Source: CAYTBN01 sp964436045
Lineage (GTDB): Bacteria; Myxococcota_A; UBA796; UBA9615; CAYRNR01
Assembly: GCA_964436045.1 (NCBI GenBank)
Contig: CAYTBN010000025.1
Coordinates: 1-64,000, forward strand
Direction: 5' to 3'
DNA length: 64,000 bases
Under the pieces are notes generated by a model that saw only the letters and a program-made list of their open reading frames with translations, made no database searches and was not told the DNA's origin. The position numbers were made by a program, and so were the translations under genes. Below are positions 26,460 to 34,478 of the stretch, one piece after another. Numbering within the stretch: the first letter of the stretch is position 1; every line of letters starts with the position of its first letter.

Positions 26460-26899
26460 GCCAGCGCGGGGATCCGCCGCCGGGGGGTGTGGGGGAACTG
26501 CTCGGCTACAGGCGGTTTGGCAGAGCCGGGATGCGGTCGGAAGCGTAGGCGCCGAAGGTCTGCTCCGGGTCCGAGCTCTCCAGCCAGAGCTCCCACACCT
26601 TTAACAGTCGGCTGGCAGCCCCGCCCGTTACGCCGGATCCGGTTCTTCGTCCGTGGTTTTCCCGAGATGGCACACGAACCGAGGTGGGTGGCACAGGTGT
26701 GTCACACCCAGATCGGGGTCTGTGTCGGGCCCGATGGCCCAGTTGGGATAATGATCAACCTCCTGGAATCACGAGGAAAATCCAAAAAAAGCACAAACAA
26801 ATCGCTGTGCGATCAGAACCTGGCCCGCTCCTTGCCCAATAGGTCGGTGCTGCCAACAGGTGGCACACAGACAACCCAACGAACGAGGGTGGGCAAGTC
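26460..26899. other. 440-bp intergenic regulatory region
   Basis: No convincing gene. It holds three TGGCACA motifs (26668, 26689, 26861), a GTGTG-T-CACAC palindrome (26697-26707), an A-rich patch (26776-26800), a small ATCGC-TGT-GCGAT repeat (26801-26813) and the sigma-54 promoter at 26821. The motifs before 26710 lie 110-150 bp upstream of the promoter, the usual range for enhancer-binding-protein sites. Confidence 0.55.
26821..26835 (+). promoter_or_regulatory. Sigma-54 (-24/-12) promoter
   Basis: TGG (26821-26823) and TTGC (26832-26835) place GG and GC exactly 10 bp apart, the invariant sigma-54 spacing (consensus TGGCAC-N5-TTGC; here TGGCCC-N5-TTGC). The predicted transcript start is near 26847, 53 nt before the ATG at 26900. 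Confidence 0.75.
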
Positions 26900-29110
26900 A
26901 TGAAACGCATCAGCAAACTTCTCCTGGTCCTCATCGGCGGTTCGGCACTCGTGGCCGGCTGCGACCCCCTGTCCCGCAACAGCGAGGACTCGCACCTGGG
27001 CGAGCACTGGGGCTCCAACGACGACCCGTCGAACTTCGACGGCGACCTGGAGTACGTGTTCGACGAGCTGCCGCTCGAGGGCGAAGCCGACCCCATCCCG
27101 TGGGCGGGTTCCTACTGGCCCACCGCCGAGGACAGCATCAACAAGGTCTGGCAGGGCTCGGGCACCCTGTCACCGGCCGGCAAGTACGGCGCGGCCTTCG
27201 ACGTCGCCGACATCGAGGACGCGGTCAGCCAGTACCACGGCATCGACGGCCAGTCGTCCCGCACCGCGTGCACCGAGGACAGCGAGTGCAACAGCGACAT
27301 GGGCGAGTCCTGCTCCAAGCGTGACGGCGAGGAGAACGGCTACTGCATCCCCACCTGGTGGGGGCTGTGCCACGGCTGGGCGCCGGCCGCGATCATGGAG
27401 CCGGAGCCGGTCTACGACGTCGAGTACAACGGCGTGACCTTCCGGCCCAACGACATCAAGGCGCTGATGACCCTGATGTACACGAGCACGAACACCAAGT
27501 TCCTGTCCGGGCGCAACAACAGCAACGACTCCGCCGGCGAGATCGAGTACGACCCCTTCGACCGCCCCGTGGACCAGGACGCCCGCGATACCAACCCGGG
27601 CACCTTCCACGTCGTCGCAGCCAACTTCCTGGGTATCAAGAAGGTCTCGTTCGTCGAGGACCGCACCTTCGACTACGAGGTCTGGAACCAGCCCATGCGC
27701 GGCTTCGAGGTCACCCGCAAGGAGGAGATCACCGAGCTGCAGGCCAACGGCCTGGTCGGCGTGACCCACACCGGTGGCAACACCATCGAGCACGAGATCA
27801 CCGTCAAGAAGGACGACTGGCACCACTTCGACGCCATCGCGGTCAAGGCCGACGAGTTCATCAAGGTCAAGATCGACGGCAACGCCGACTCCGACCTCTA
27901 CGTCCGCTTCGGCGCCCAGCCCACCGACAGCGAGTACGACTGCCGGCCCTACGGCGGCAACAGCGAGACCTGCGAAGTGACCGCAACCGAGGACACCGAC
28001 CTCTACGTGTCGGTCAAGGGCTACGCGGACGAGTCCGAGGTCAAGGTCACCATCTCCACCGGCGGCGAGTCGGCCACCGAGTACATCTTCAACGACGCCG
28101 CGGTGCGGTTCATCCACGTCGAGGCCAAGGCCCAGTACATCTCCGAGTCCGCGTCCAGCGTGGGCGGCAACCTGTCCGGCTCCATCGGTACCTACACCCG
28201 CACGGACAACTACGAGTACGTACTCGAGATCGACAGCGAGGGCCGCATCATCGGTGGCGAGTGGATCGGCGCCTCCAAGCGCGCCCACCCCGACTTCCTC
28301 TGGCTGCCCCTCAGCCAGTCCGGCGCCAGCAAGGCCGGCGGCAAGATCACCTACGACAAGGTCAAGATGCTGCTGGACATGTCCCTCGACGAGCCGGGCA
28401 CGGGCGTCGATGACGACGACGCCGGCGACCCCGCGGACGCCGAGGAGGTCACCGTCACCGAGACCGGCACCGTGGCCAAGGACGAGTGGAAGCACTACGG
28501 TCCCTACAACGTGGCCGACATGGCCGACCTCGAGGCCGTGCTGAGCGGCACTGGCGACGCCGACCTGTACGTCCGCAAGGGCGCCCAGCCCACCGCGAGC
28601 GACTACGACTGCCGTCCCTACGCCAGCGGTACCTCCGAGGAGTGCATCGTCGAGGGCCCCGGCGAGATCTACGTGGCGGTCAACGGTTACGACGACTCCA
28701 GCGACTACACCCTGACGGTCTCCTACAAGTCGGCCGACGGCGGCAGCGAGGGTGGCGACGAGGGCGGCGACGAGGGCGGCGAGGAAGAGGGCGGCGACGA
28801 GCCCACCTCCGAGGAAGCCTCGGTCAGCGAGTCCGGCTCCGTGGCCAAGGATGAGTGGAAGCACTTCGGCCCCTACCCGGTCGCCGCCGCTGGCGCCCTG
28901 CTGGCCGAGATGACCGGTACCGGCGACGCCGACCTGTACGTCAAGGTCGGCTCCCAGCCCACCAGCGAGCTCTACGACTGCCGCCCCTACGCCAGCGGCT
29001 CCGACGAGAGCTGCGACATCGACGGCCCCGGCGACGTCTACGTCTCCATCAACGGCTACGCCGATACCAGCGACTACGCCCTCGAGATCGCCTACGACGC
29101 CGCGCTGTAG
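26900..29110 (+). CDS. Transglutaminase-elicitor-type lipoprotein with three PPC domains
   Basis: 736 residues. The signal ends ALVAGC. Residues ~65-260 match the transglutaminase-elicitor family known from Phytophthora GP42 and some bacteria: AGSYWPTAEDSINKVWQG (an N-terminal segment), then WWGLCHGWAPAAI with the likely catalytic Cys157. Three pre-peptidase C-terminal (PPC) beta domains follow (about residues 285-395, 515-610 and 645-735), each with DLYVRFGAQPT-like and YDCRPY segments. Acidic Gly/Glu linkers separate them. A small disulfide module (CTEDSECNSDMGESC) is inserted near residue 115. It is probably an exported protein-crosslinking enzyme or effector, made under sigma-54 control. 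Confidence 0.87.
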   Translation: MKRISKLLLVLIGGSALVAGCDPLSRNSEDSHLGEHWGSNDDPSNFDGDLEYVFDELPLEGEADPIPWAGSYWPTAEDSINKVWQGSGTLSPAGKYGAAFDVADIEDAVSQYHGIDGQSSRTACTEDSECNSDMGESCSKRDGEENGYCIPTWWGLCHGWAPAAIMEPEPVYDVEYNGVTFRPNDIKALMTLMYTSTNTKFLSGRNNSNDSAGEIEYDPFDRPVDQDARDTNPGTFHVVAANFLGIKKVSFVEDRTFDYEVWNQPMRGFEVTRKEEITELQANGLVGVTHTGGNTIEHEITVKKDDWHHFDAIAVKADEFIKVKIDGNADSDLYVRFGAQPTDSEYDCRPYGGNSETCEVTATEDTDLYVSVKGYADESEVKVTISTGGESATEYIFNDAAVRFIHVEAKAQYISESASSVGGNLSGSIGTYTRTDNYEYVLEIDSEGRIIGGEWIGASKRAHPDFLWLPLSQSGASKAGGKITYDKVKMLLDMSLDEPGTGVDDDDAGDPADAEEVTVTETGTVAKDEWKHYGPYNVADMADLEAVLSGTGDADLYVRKGAQPTASDYDCRPYASGTSEECIVEGPGEIYVAVNGYDDSSDYTLTVSYKSADGGSEGGDEGGDEGGEEEGGDEPTSEEASVSESGSVAKDEWKHFGPYPVAAAGALLAEMTGTGDADLYVKVGSQPTSELYDCRPYASGSDESCDIDGPGDVYVSINGYADTSDYALEIAYDAAL

Positions 29111-29202
29111 CTCTCCCCCTCTCTCTTCCTCTCCCTTGCCCTTGCCCTCTCCCTGACCCGAATCCCTGCGATTCTCGACGCCCCAGGGGCAGCGAGCTGC
29201 CC
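29111..29202 (+). terminator. Candidate Rho-dependent termination region with hairpin
   Basis: The 44 nt directly after the stop (29111-29154) contain no A and only two G, an almost pure C/T tract on the coding strand, typical of a rut-like site in the RNA. A perfect GGGCAGC-GA-GCTGCCC hairpin follows at 29187-29202. There is no U-run. The next gene converges from the right. Confidence 0.4.
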
Positions 29203-29240
29203 ATGTGAGCTGGCGATGGGGCTGAGCGCGAGACCGAGAT

Positions 29241-29972
29241 CTACCGATCGACCGCCCGGGTCTGGACGATGGTGATCAGGGCGCGGTCGTCGCCGTTGAG
29301 CTTGGAGGCGCCGACCACCGTGGTGTCGCCGGGGCGGGTCTCGAAGGTGGTCTCGACCACGGTGTCGAACAGGACCTGGGTGTTGCCGTCGTTGACGATG
29401 GTGCGGGGGCGGTACAGGTGGAACGCCACGTCCACCGACTCGTTGCCGCGGGCGTGGGGCTCGATGCGGACGTAGAAGCCCTTCTCACCGCTGACCCTCA
29501 ACTCGGCCTCGGTGCCGTCGGTGGTCTTGATCACCGCCGTGTCGAGCTCCTCCCAGACGTTGTACTGGAACAGCGCCTTGAGCTCGTCGGCCACGTCGGG
29601 TAGCCGCTCGAGTGCGGCGAAGTCGTCGGGCTGCTCGGGGTCGTCCTGGGCGGCGATCAGCAGGATCTGGAACGACCAGGCTGCCCGCGGGAGGTCGATC
29701 TCCGCCAGGACCTCCAGCATCTTGCCGACCAGCGCGGGCTGGTCGACGATGGTCAGGGTGCCCAGGGATTCGTTGGAGTCCAGGTCCCCGTACTTGCTGC
29801 AGAACGCACGCAGGACCCGCTCCGCGTCGTGGGGGCGGATGTGCTGCAGGTGGACCAGCTCGCGGCGGAGCTCGGGCTCTTCCGGGGTCCGGTTCTTGTC
29901 CGCCGCAGCAGCCGGGACCAGGGGGGCGCAGAGCAGCGCCAGGGTCGTGATGAGCAAGATGACTTTCGACAT
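29241..29972 (-). CDS. Secreted secretin-N/NolW-like protein
   Basis: 243 residues from 29972, which follows GGAGGAAACC. The signal peptide ends PAAAA. Residues ~38-95 (LVHLQHIRPHDAERVLRAF, then GTLTIVDQPALVGKMLEVLAEID) match the N-terminal beta-alpha subdomain of secretins: ridge helices plus a short LxIxD strand. There is no secretin pore domain, so it is a stand-alone periplasmic protein. It lies 35 bp downstream of the anti-sigma gene in the same direction and is probably co-transcribed. It might be the effector or sensor of that sigma system (inference). Confidence 0.75.
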   Translation of the reverse strand: MSKVILLITTLALLCAPLVPAAAADKNRTPEEPELRRELVHLQHIRPHDAERVLRAFCSKYGDLDSNESLGTLTIVDQPALVGKMLEVLAEIDLPRAAWSFQILLIAAQDDPEQPDDFAALERLPDVADELKALFQYNVWEELDTAVIKTTDGTEAELRVSGEKGFYVRIEPHARGNESVDVAFHLYRPRTIVNDGNTQVLFDTVVETTFETRPGDTTVVGASKLNGDDRALITIVQTRAVDR

Positions 29973-30007
29973 GGTTTCCTCCACCGGACGGCGTCGCGCC
30001 GCGCCGA

Positions 30008-30484
30008 TCAGAATTGGACGTCCTTGGACATGACCCAGATCACCTGGATCGACGGGTTCCCGGTGGCCATCCGGATCTCCACGCGCTCGTCGGCTTTGGC
30101 GACGGCCGTCGGCGGCAGAGAGGTGGTCGACACCTCCTCGGAGGGAGGTACGTTCAGCAACAGGGCGAGGAGGACCGCAGCCGCCAGGGCCAGCACCGCG
30201 GCGGTCCTGGGCGGCCGCAGGGGCAGTCCGAACAGGCGGTGGGGCCTGGCAGGCGCGTCACACAGCTCGGGCGCGGACAGCAGGGCGGACAGCTCGGCGT
30301 CCGTCAGCGAGTCATCGTCGGTAGCGGCCAGGGCATCCTGGACCAGCCCCAGATCCCGGTCGTAGGCCTCGGCCTCGGCGCGGCAGGACTCGCAGCCTGC
30401 CAGGTGTTCGTCCATCTCGACGGCGCGAGCGCCATCCAGTTCGCCGTCCAGGTGGTCCAGCAGCAGGTCGTGATCGCACCTCAT
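30008..30484 (-). CDS. Anti-sigma factor with zinc-finger (zf-HC2) domain
   Basis: 158 residues. The N-terminus holds the ZAS-type pattern His-x3-Cys-x2-Cys (HLAGCESC, residues ~27-34). A membrane helix lies near residues 93-111 (AAVLALAAAVLLALLL), followed by a short ~45-residue periplasmic tail. This is the usual form of membrane anti-sigma factors that hold an ECF sigma factor until an external signal releases it. It overlaps the sigma gene by 4 bp. Confidence 0.88.
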   Translation of the reverse strand: MRCDHDLLLDHLDGELDGARAVEMDEHLAGCESCRAEAEAYDRDLGLVQDALAATDDDSLTDAELSALLSAPELCDAPARPHRLFGLPLRPPRTAAVLALAAAVLLALLLNVPPSEEVSTTSLPPTAVAKADERVEIRMATGNPSIQVIWVMSKDVQF

Positions 30485-31107
30485 CGGGACCCTCCTTCCA
30501 GATCGGGGTGGCGCGTGGCCAGGTAACGCCGGATCCGCTTGCGCGCCGAGTGGCAGTACCCGCGCGCGGTGGACGCGCTGCAGCCCATCAGCTGGGCGAC
30601 CTCGGTGGCGGCCAGGCCGTCCACGTGGCGCAGGGTGAACGCCGTCCGCTCGGTGGGCGCAAGCCCGTCCAGGCAGTCCCGGACGGAATCGAGCAGCTGA
30701 CGCCTCGCGGCGACCTTGTCCGATGGCGGCTCGGCGGATGCCACCGCTGGCAGCTCGTGGCAGGACCGATCGGGGGCCCGGCGCCGCGCGGCCGACAGCC
30801 GATCGCGGCTGACGTTGGCGGCGATCTGGCGGACGTAGGGCTCCAGCGGCCGGTCGGGATCCAGGCGCTGCCAGGAGCGGTGGAGGCGGACCATCACCTC
30901 CTGGCAGACCTCGAGGGCGTCCTCACGGTCGCCGAGGTAGCGCAGGGCCACGGGTAGCGCGGTGCGGGCGGCTCCGGCCAGAACGCCATCGCGGGCGACC
31001 CGGTCTCCGTCGATTGCCCTGTGCAACAGCGACCGACCCTCGTCCACCCGCTCATCCTCCCCGGCGGCGATCTTCCAGATCAACGTGCTGGCGCCGGCAC
31101 CCGTCAT
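30481..31107 (-). CDS. ECF-family RNA polymerase sigma factor
   Basis: 208 residues. Region 2 is LEVCQEVMVRLHRSWQRLD with EPYVRQIAANVSRDRL (about residues 65-103). Region 4 is LAPTERTAFTLRHVDGLAA followed by the helix-turn-helix VAQLMGCSASTARGYCHSA (about residues 150-190). It lacks region 3, as group 4 sigma factors do. It is co-translated with the zf-HC2 anti-sigma factor. Target promoters cannot be named; the divergent lipoprotein gene at 31301 is one candidate. Confidence 0.92.
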   Translation of the reverse strand: MTGAGASTLIWKIAAGEDERVDEGRSLLHRAIDGDRVARDGVLAGAARTALPVALRYLGDREDALEVCQEVMVRLHRSWQRLDPDRPLEPYVRQIAANVSRDRLSAARRRAPDRSCHELPAVASAEPPSDKVAARRQLLDSVRDCLDGLAPTERTAFTLRHVDGLAATEVAQLMGCSASTARGYCHSARKRIRRYLATRHPDLEGGSR

Positions 31108-31170
31108 CCGCTCTCCCGATTCCCGGGCGCCGCCGGCTCTCTCCGACCGTCACCCTCCCCCTTGATACCG

Positions 31171-31237
31171 GCGGGCGGGGCGGGGCGGAGCGTTGGGCGG
31201 GAATGTTCTTTTCCGAATTCCCCAAAAACCCTAAACT
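31171..31237. promoter_or_regulatory. G-rich tract, inverted repeat and -10 box between sigma factor and lipoprotein genes
   Basis: 31173-31201 has five G-runs of three or more (GGG, GGGG, GGGG, GGG, GGG), enough for a G-quadruplex. It overlaps GGGAAT (31199-31204), which pairs with ATTCCC 12 bp later. A TAAACT hexamer (31232-31237) is a plausible -10 box for the gene at 31301. Confidence 0.4.
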
Positions 31238-31300
31238 GATTGAAGTCGGCTGTCCGAGCGTGGTAGAAGCGCTGCCCCCTGGGGAGGGAGGGTTTTGCGA

Positions 31301-32080
31301 ATGTCGCTACGAAACACACTCATTGTTGCGTTCATCGTGGGCCTGGTGGGCTGTTCGGCCGAGTTGCCGGACCTCTCCCCCCAGGACTCCGGAGCCTCCG
31401 TGCAGTGGCCCAAGCCCGACGTGGGCCGCTACCTGGTCGAGACCGCAGACGAGGTGGAGTCCTTCGAGGACGCCGACCTGCGCGCGTGGGGCGCTCCCGG
31501 GCAGGCTGTGGTTGTCGAGACCGGCTCCGGGATCGCCCAGGTGATCGACGAGGGCTCCCAGCTGACCCACCGGCTGGCGGACGACCGCATCGCGCTGGCC
31601 GGGCAGCGGGCAGTGGCGATCCAGGTGACCAGCGGCGACGACGCTGGCCTGGCGACGCTGACCTCCAACCCCTTCGTCCCGCAGGCGCCCCACCTGCTGT
31701 TCACCCAGCTGAGCGAGGTGGACGCCCGCGGCATCGAGCTGTGGGTCGAGGTGATCCCCGAGGGCGAGGACAGCAGCCTGATCCACCAGCTTCCGGTGGT
31801 CACCGGCGGTCACCGTCCGGGACTGGAGACCGACGACGCGCGGCTCGTCGAGTTCCCCGAGATCGGCTACGACGAGGGGAACGCAGGGTCCCCCGTGTTC
31901 CAGGCGGTGGACCTGACGGCCTTCTTCGCCCGCCAGGTCTCGGTGCAGGTGCGCTTTTCACAGCGGACTGTCGCCGCACCGCACGATTTCTTCAGCTTGA
32001 TCGACGACGTCTGTGTGGTCGAGGTGCCCGAAGCCTACCAGGACGAGATCCCGGTCATCGGCCCCGACTGGACCCTGTAG
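31301..32080 (+). CDS. Lipoprotein of unknown function
   Basis: 259 residues from ATG 31301, preceded by GGGAGGGAGG. The signal ends VGLVGC. The mature part is beta-rich and acidic, with segments such as GQRAVAIQVTSGDDAGLATL and VDLTAFFARQVSVQVRFSQ that fit a jelly-roll or galactose-binding-like sandwich. I recognise no catalytic motif. It is transcribed away from the ECF sigma gene and may belong to its regulon (inference). Confidence 0.78.
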   Translation: MSLRNTLIVAFIVGLVGCSAELPDLSPQDSGASVQWPKPDVGRYLVETADEVESFEDADLRAWGAPGQAVVVETGSGIAQVIDEGSQLTHRLADDRIALAGQRAVAIQVTSGDDAGLATLTSNPFVPQAPHLLFTQLSEVDARGIELWVEVIPEGEDSSLIHQLPVVTGGHRPGLETDDARLVEFPEIGYDEGNAGSPVFQAVDLTAFFARQVSVQVRFSQRTVAAPHDFFSLIDDVCVVEVPEAYQDEIPVIGPDWTL

Positions 32081-32086
32081 ACCCGC

Positions 32087-32644
32087 TCAGCTCCCGGAGA
32101 TCTCTCCCTCGCTGGTGCAGAACCGTGAGCCCGTGAGGTGGTGGAGGAGGCGGAGCCCGTTGTCGAAGTTCCAGCTTCCATCGACGAAGTGACGCGGATC
32201 GGCCGACGCAGCGACGATGCGGGCGATGATCAGCGCGGAGATCTCCAGATCGACGATGCGCTCCACCCGGCACTCCAGGGTCGCGATGGCCTCGTCCACC
32301 AGCGGCGCGGAGATCGCGGACGGCGCCTGTCGGGTCAAGCCGAAGCGGGCGAACTTGTCCTGCTCGGTCTTGCCCGAGGTACGGCCGCAGCCGAGGACGG
32401 CGCTCGCGTGGCTGGCGTCCATCACGTTGAATCCCAGCTCGCCGGTATGCTCGATGATCGGGTAGCTGAAGTGGCTCTTGCCGCTGAGCAGGGCCAGCAG
32501 GGGCGGATTCTTGCGCACCGGCATGTTCCAGGTGACCGCGAACAGGTTGTCCCGGTCGCCGTCGCCGCAGCTGACCAGGACCACGCAGCCGGGGTTGAGG
32601 ACCTTGTAGGCGGTGGTCAGGGGCTCGATGACGTTCTTGTCCAT
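32087..32644 (-). CDS. Flavin reductase family protein
   Basis: 185 residues. The fold is the FMN-binding split barrel of flavin reductases: NPGCVVLVSCGDGDRDNLFAVTW near the N-terminus, NPPLLALLSGKSHFSYPII as the flavin loop, and GKTEQDKFARFGL near residue 90. These proteins bind FMN or FAD and often reduce flavin with NAD(P)H. It is the last gene of the inositol cluster, and its ribosome site lies at the end of iolB. Its role in that pathway is not known. Confidence 0.85.
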   Translation of the reverse strand: MDKNVIEPLTTAYKVLNPGCVVLVSCGDGDRDNLFAVTWNMPVRKNPPLLALLSGKSHFSYPIIEHTGELGFNVMDASHASAVLGCGRTSGKTEQDKFARFGLTRQAPSAISAPLVDEAIATLECRVERIVDLEISALIIARIVAASADPRHFVDGSWNFDNGLRLLHHLTGSRFCTSEGEISGS

Positions 32645-32646
32645 GG

Positions 32647-33477
32647 TCAGTCTCCGGACGCTCGGCCGCCGATGGGCAGCGTCAGCGCCTTGCCCTCCCA
32701 GTCGTCCCGCATCCAGCGGTAGTCCGGATCGTCGGCCACTGCGGTCGATCGTTCGGGCCCGGCCAGGAAGTTCAGGTAGTACACATTGGATCCCGGCGCC
32801 GCCACCACCGGGTGGTGGCCCTCGGGTACCCGTACCACGTCCCCGTTCCGGGCCAGCACCAGCTCATCCAGGCTCGCGTCCGGCGAATAGACACGCTGGA
32901 TGGCGAAACCCTCGGCGGGGTCGACGCGGTAGTAATAGGTCTCCTCGAGGTACGGGGAGTCCTCGCGCCCGTCGTGGCGGTGGGGCGGCCACGACGACCA
33001 GTTGCCCGACGGAGTGTAGACCTCGAACACCACCAGCCGCTCGGCGGGCAGGGGTGGGGCCAGCACATGGGTGATCTGGCGGGTGACGTTGGCCCCGCCG
33101 CGCATCTCCACGAACATCTCCTCCGGCGCGATCCGCCGCGCCGGGTGGACCCCTTCGGCCGGGGCGCTACCCATCGCCAGCTCGCAGCCATCGCCGGCCT
33201 GCAACACGTAGGGGGTGGAGGGTGGCAGGTACACCACGGCGGGGAGCTGTTCGAACACGCTGGTTCGGTGCAGGTCGTGGGCCACGCCCGCGGCGTGCAC
33301 CACGGCCCGGCCGCTCAGGGGCACGATCAGCAGCTCCTCGTGGCCCGTGCCGCCCTCGATCCGCTGGTCCGCGTGGAGCTGGAGGACGGAGAACGACAGG
33401 AAGCTCCAGCCCGCGCTCTCGGGCGTCACCCGCAGCCGGACACCCGGCCCCGGACGAGACCGGTGCAGCAGGGTCAT
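32647..33477 (-). CDS. iolB: 5-deoxy-glucuronate isomerase
   Basis: 276 residues, the usual IolB length. The cupin signature NWSSWPPHRHD (about residues 157-167), with metal-binding His, is diagnostic, as are EETYYYRVDPAEGFA and VPEGHHPVVAAPG. IolB converts 5-deoxy-D-glucuronate to 5-dehydro-2-deoxy-D-gluconate (DKG) in myo-inositol breakdown. Its start overlaps the iolG stop by 4 bp. Confidence 0.95.
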   Translation of the reverse strand: MTLLHRSRPGPGVRLRVTPESAGWSFLSFSVLQLHADQRIEGGTGHEELLIVPLSGRAVVHAAGVAHDLHRTSVFEQLPAVVYLPPSTPYVLQAGDGCELAMGSAPAEGVHPARRIAPEEMFVEMRGGANVTRQITHVLAPPLPAERLVVFEVYTPSGNWSSWPPHRHDGREDSPYLEETYYYRVDPAEGFAIQRVYSPDASLDELVLARNGDVVRVPEGHHPVVAAPGSNVYYLNFLAGPERSTAVADDPDYRWMRDDWEGKALTLPIGGRASGD

Positions 33478-34478
33478 CGGACCTCCTCCACCCGCACCGG
33501 ACGTCCCTCGCGGCAGCTGCGCGCCGCGGCCAGTCCGATCCGCAGCCCCTCGATGGCGTCCCGGGGTCCCGGATCCGGCGCTCGCTCCCCGAGCAGCGCG
33601 GCCGCGAAGGCCTCCATCTCGGCGCGGTACGCAGCCTGGAACCGGTCCATGAAGAAGTGGTAGTGGTCCGCCTCGTAGCCACCTTCGCGGAAGCGGGTGA
33701 CCGGGGTCTTCGGGAGAGCCTCGACCACCAGCTTCCCCGCCGAGCCGAACACCTCGGCACGGATGTCGTAGCCATACACCGCCCGCCTGGAGCTCTCGAT
33801 CACTCCCAGCGCCCCGCCGGCGAAGCGGAGCAGCGTGGTGGCGGTGTCCGTGTCACCCAGCTCGCCGATGCGCGGGTCCACCCGCACCGCTCCCCAGGCC
33901 TCCACCTCCTCCACCTCACCGACCAGGAACCGCGCCATGTCGAACTCGTGGACGACCTGGTCCAGGAACTGGCCGCCGGACACCTGCAAGTAGGCCAGGG
34001 GCGGCGGCGATGGGTCGCGGCCGACCGCGCGGAACTGTTCGATCTGTCCCACCGCTCCGGCATCGATCTGGGCCTTGGCACCCGCGAAGCCGGCGTCGAA
34101 GCGGCGATTGAAGCCGATCTGGAACGGCACGCCCGCCTGCTCGACCAGCCGCATCGCCGCGCGGGTGGCGCCCAGATCCAGGGCCACGGGCTTCTCGCAG
34201 AAGATCGCCTTGCCCGCCCGGGCGGCGGCCCGGGTCAACGAGGCGTGGGTGTCCGTCGGGGTGACGATCACCACGGCGTCCACCTCGGGCGACTCGATGG
34301 CCTCCTGGGGGTCCGCCAGCGCGCTCTCGGCCCGGCACAACCGCTGGGCGGCCTGGGCCGACTCCTCGACCGGGTCGACGACCGCCACCACCCGGACCTC
34401 CGGGATCCCGGCCAGGGAGCGGGCGTGCTCCTGGCCCATCCGTCCACAGCCCAGCAACGCCACGCCGATGTCGCTCAT
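33474..34478 (-). CDS. iolG: Gfo/Idh/MocA oxidoreductase, probable inositol 2-dehydrogenase
   Basis: 334 residues. The Rossmann loop is ALLGCGRMGQEHA at residues ~6-18, the family EKP motif is FCEKPVALDLG near residue 95, and HEFDMARF lies near residue 178 in the substrate-binding half. Family members oxidise the hydroxyl of inositols or sugars with NAD+. Its location inside the iol operon supports myo-inositol to scyllo-inosose oxidation, though scyllo- or D-chiro-inositol is possible. It overlaps both neighbours by 4 bp. Confidence 0.88.
   Translation of the reverse strand: MSDIGVALLGCGRMGQEHARSLAGIPEVRVVAVVDPVEESAQAAQRLCRAESALADPQEAIESPEVDAVVIVTPTDTHASLTRAAARAGKAIFCEKPVALDLGATRAAMRLVEQAGVPFQIGFNRRFDAGFAGAKAQIDAGAVGQIEQFRAVGRDPSPPPLAYLQVSGGQFLDQVVHEFDMARFLVGEVEEVEAWGAVRVDPRIGELGDTDTATTLLRFAGGALGVIESSRRAVYGYDIRAEVFGSAGKLVVEALPKTPVTRFREGGYEADHYHFFMDRFQAAYRAEMEAFAAALLGERAPDPGPRDAIEGLRIGLAAARSCREGRPVRVEEVR

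Noticed and set aside
26487..26903. Possible 138-residue protein in the intergenic region before the transglutaminase gene
   Set aside because: Its residue composition is unlike neighbours, it crosses the sigma-54 promoter and leader, and it has no ribosome site.
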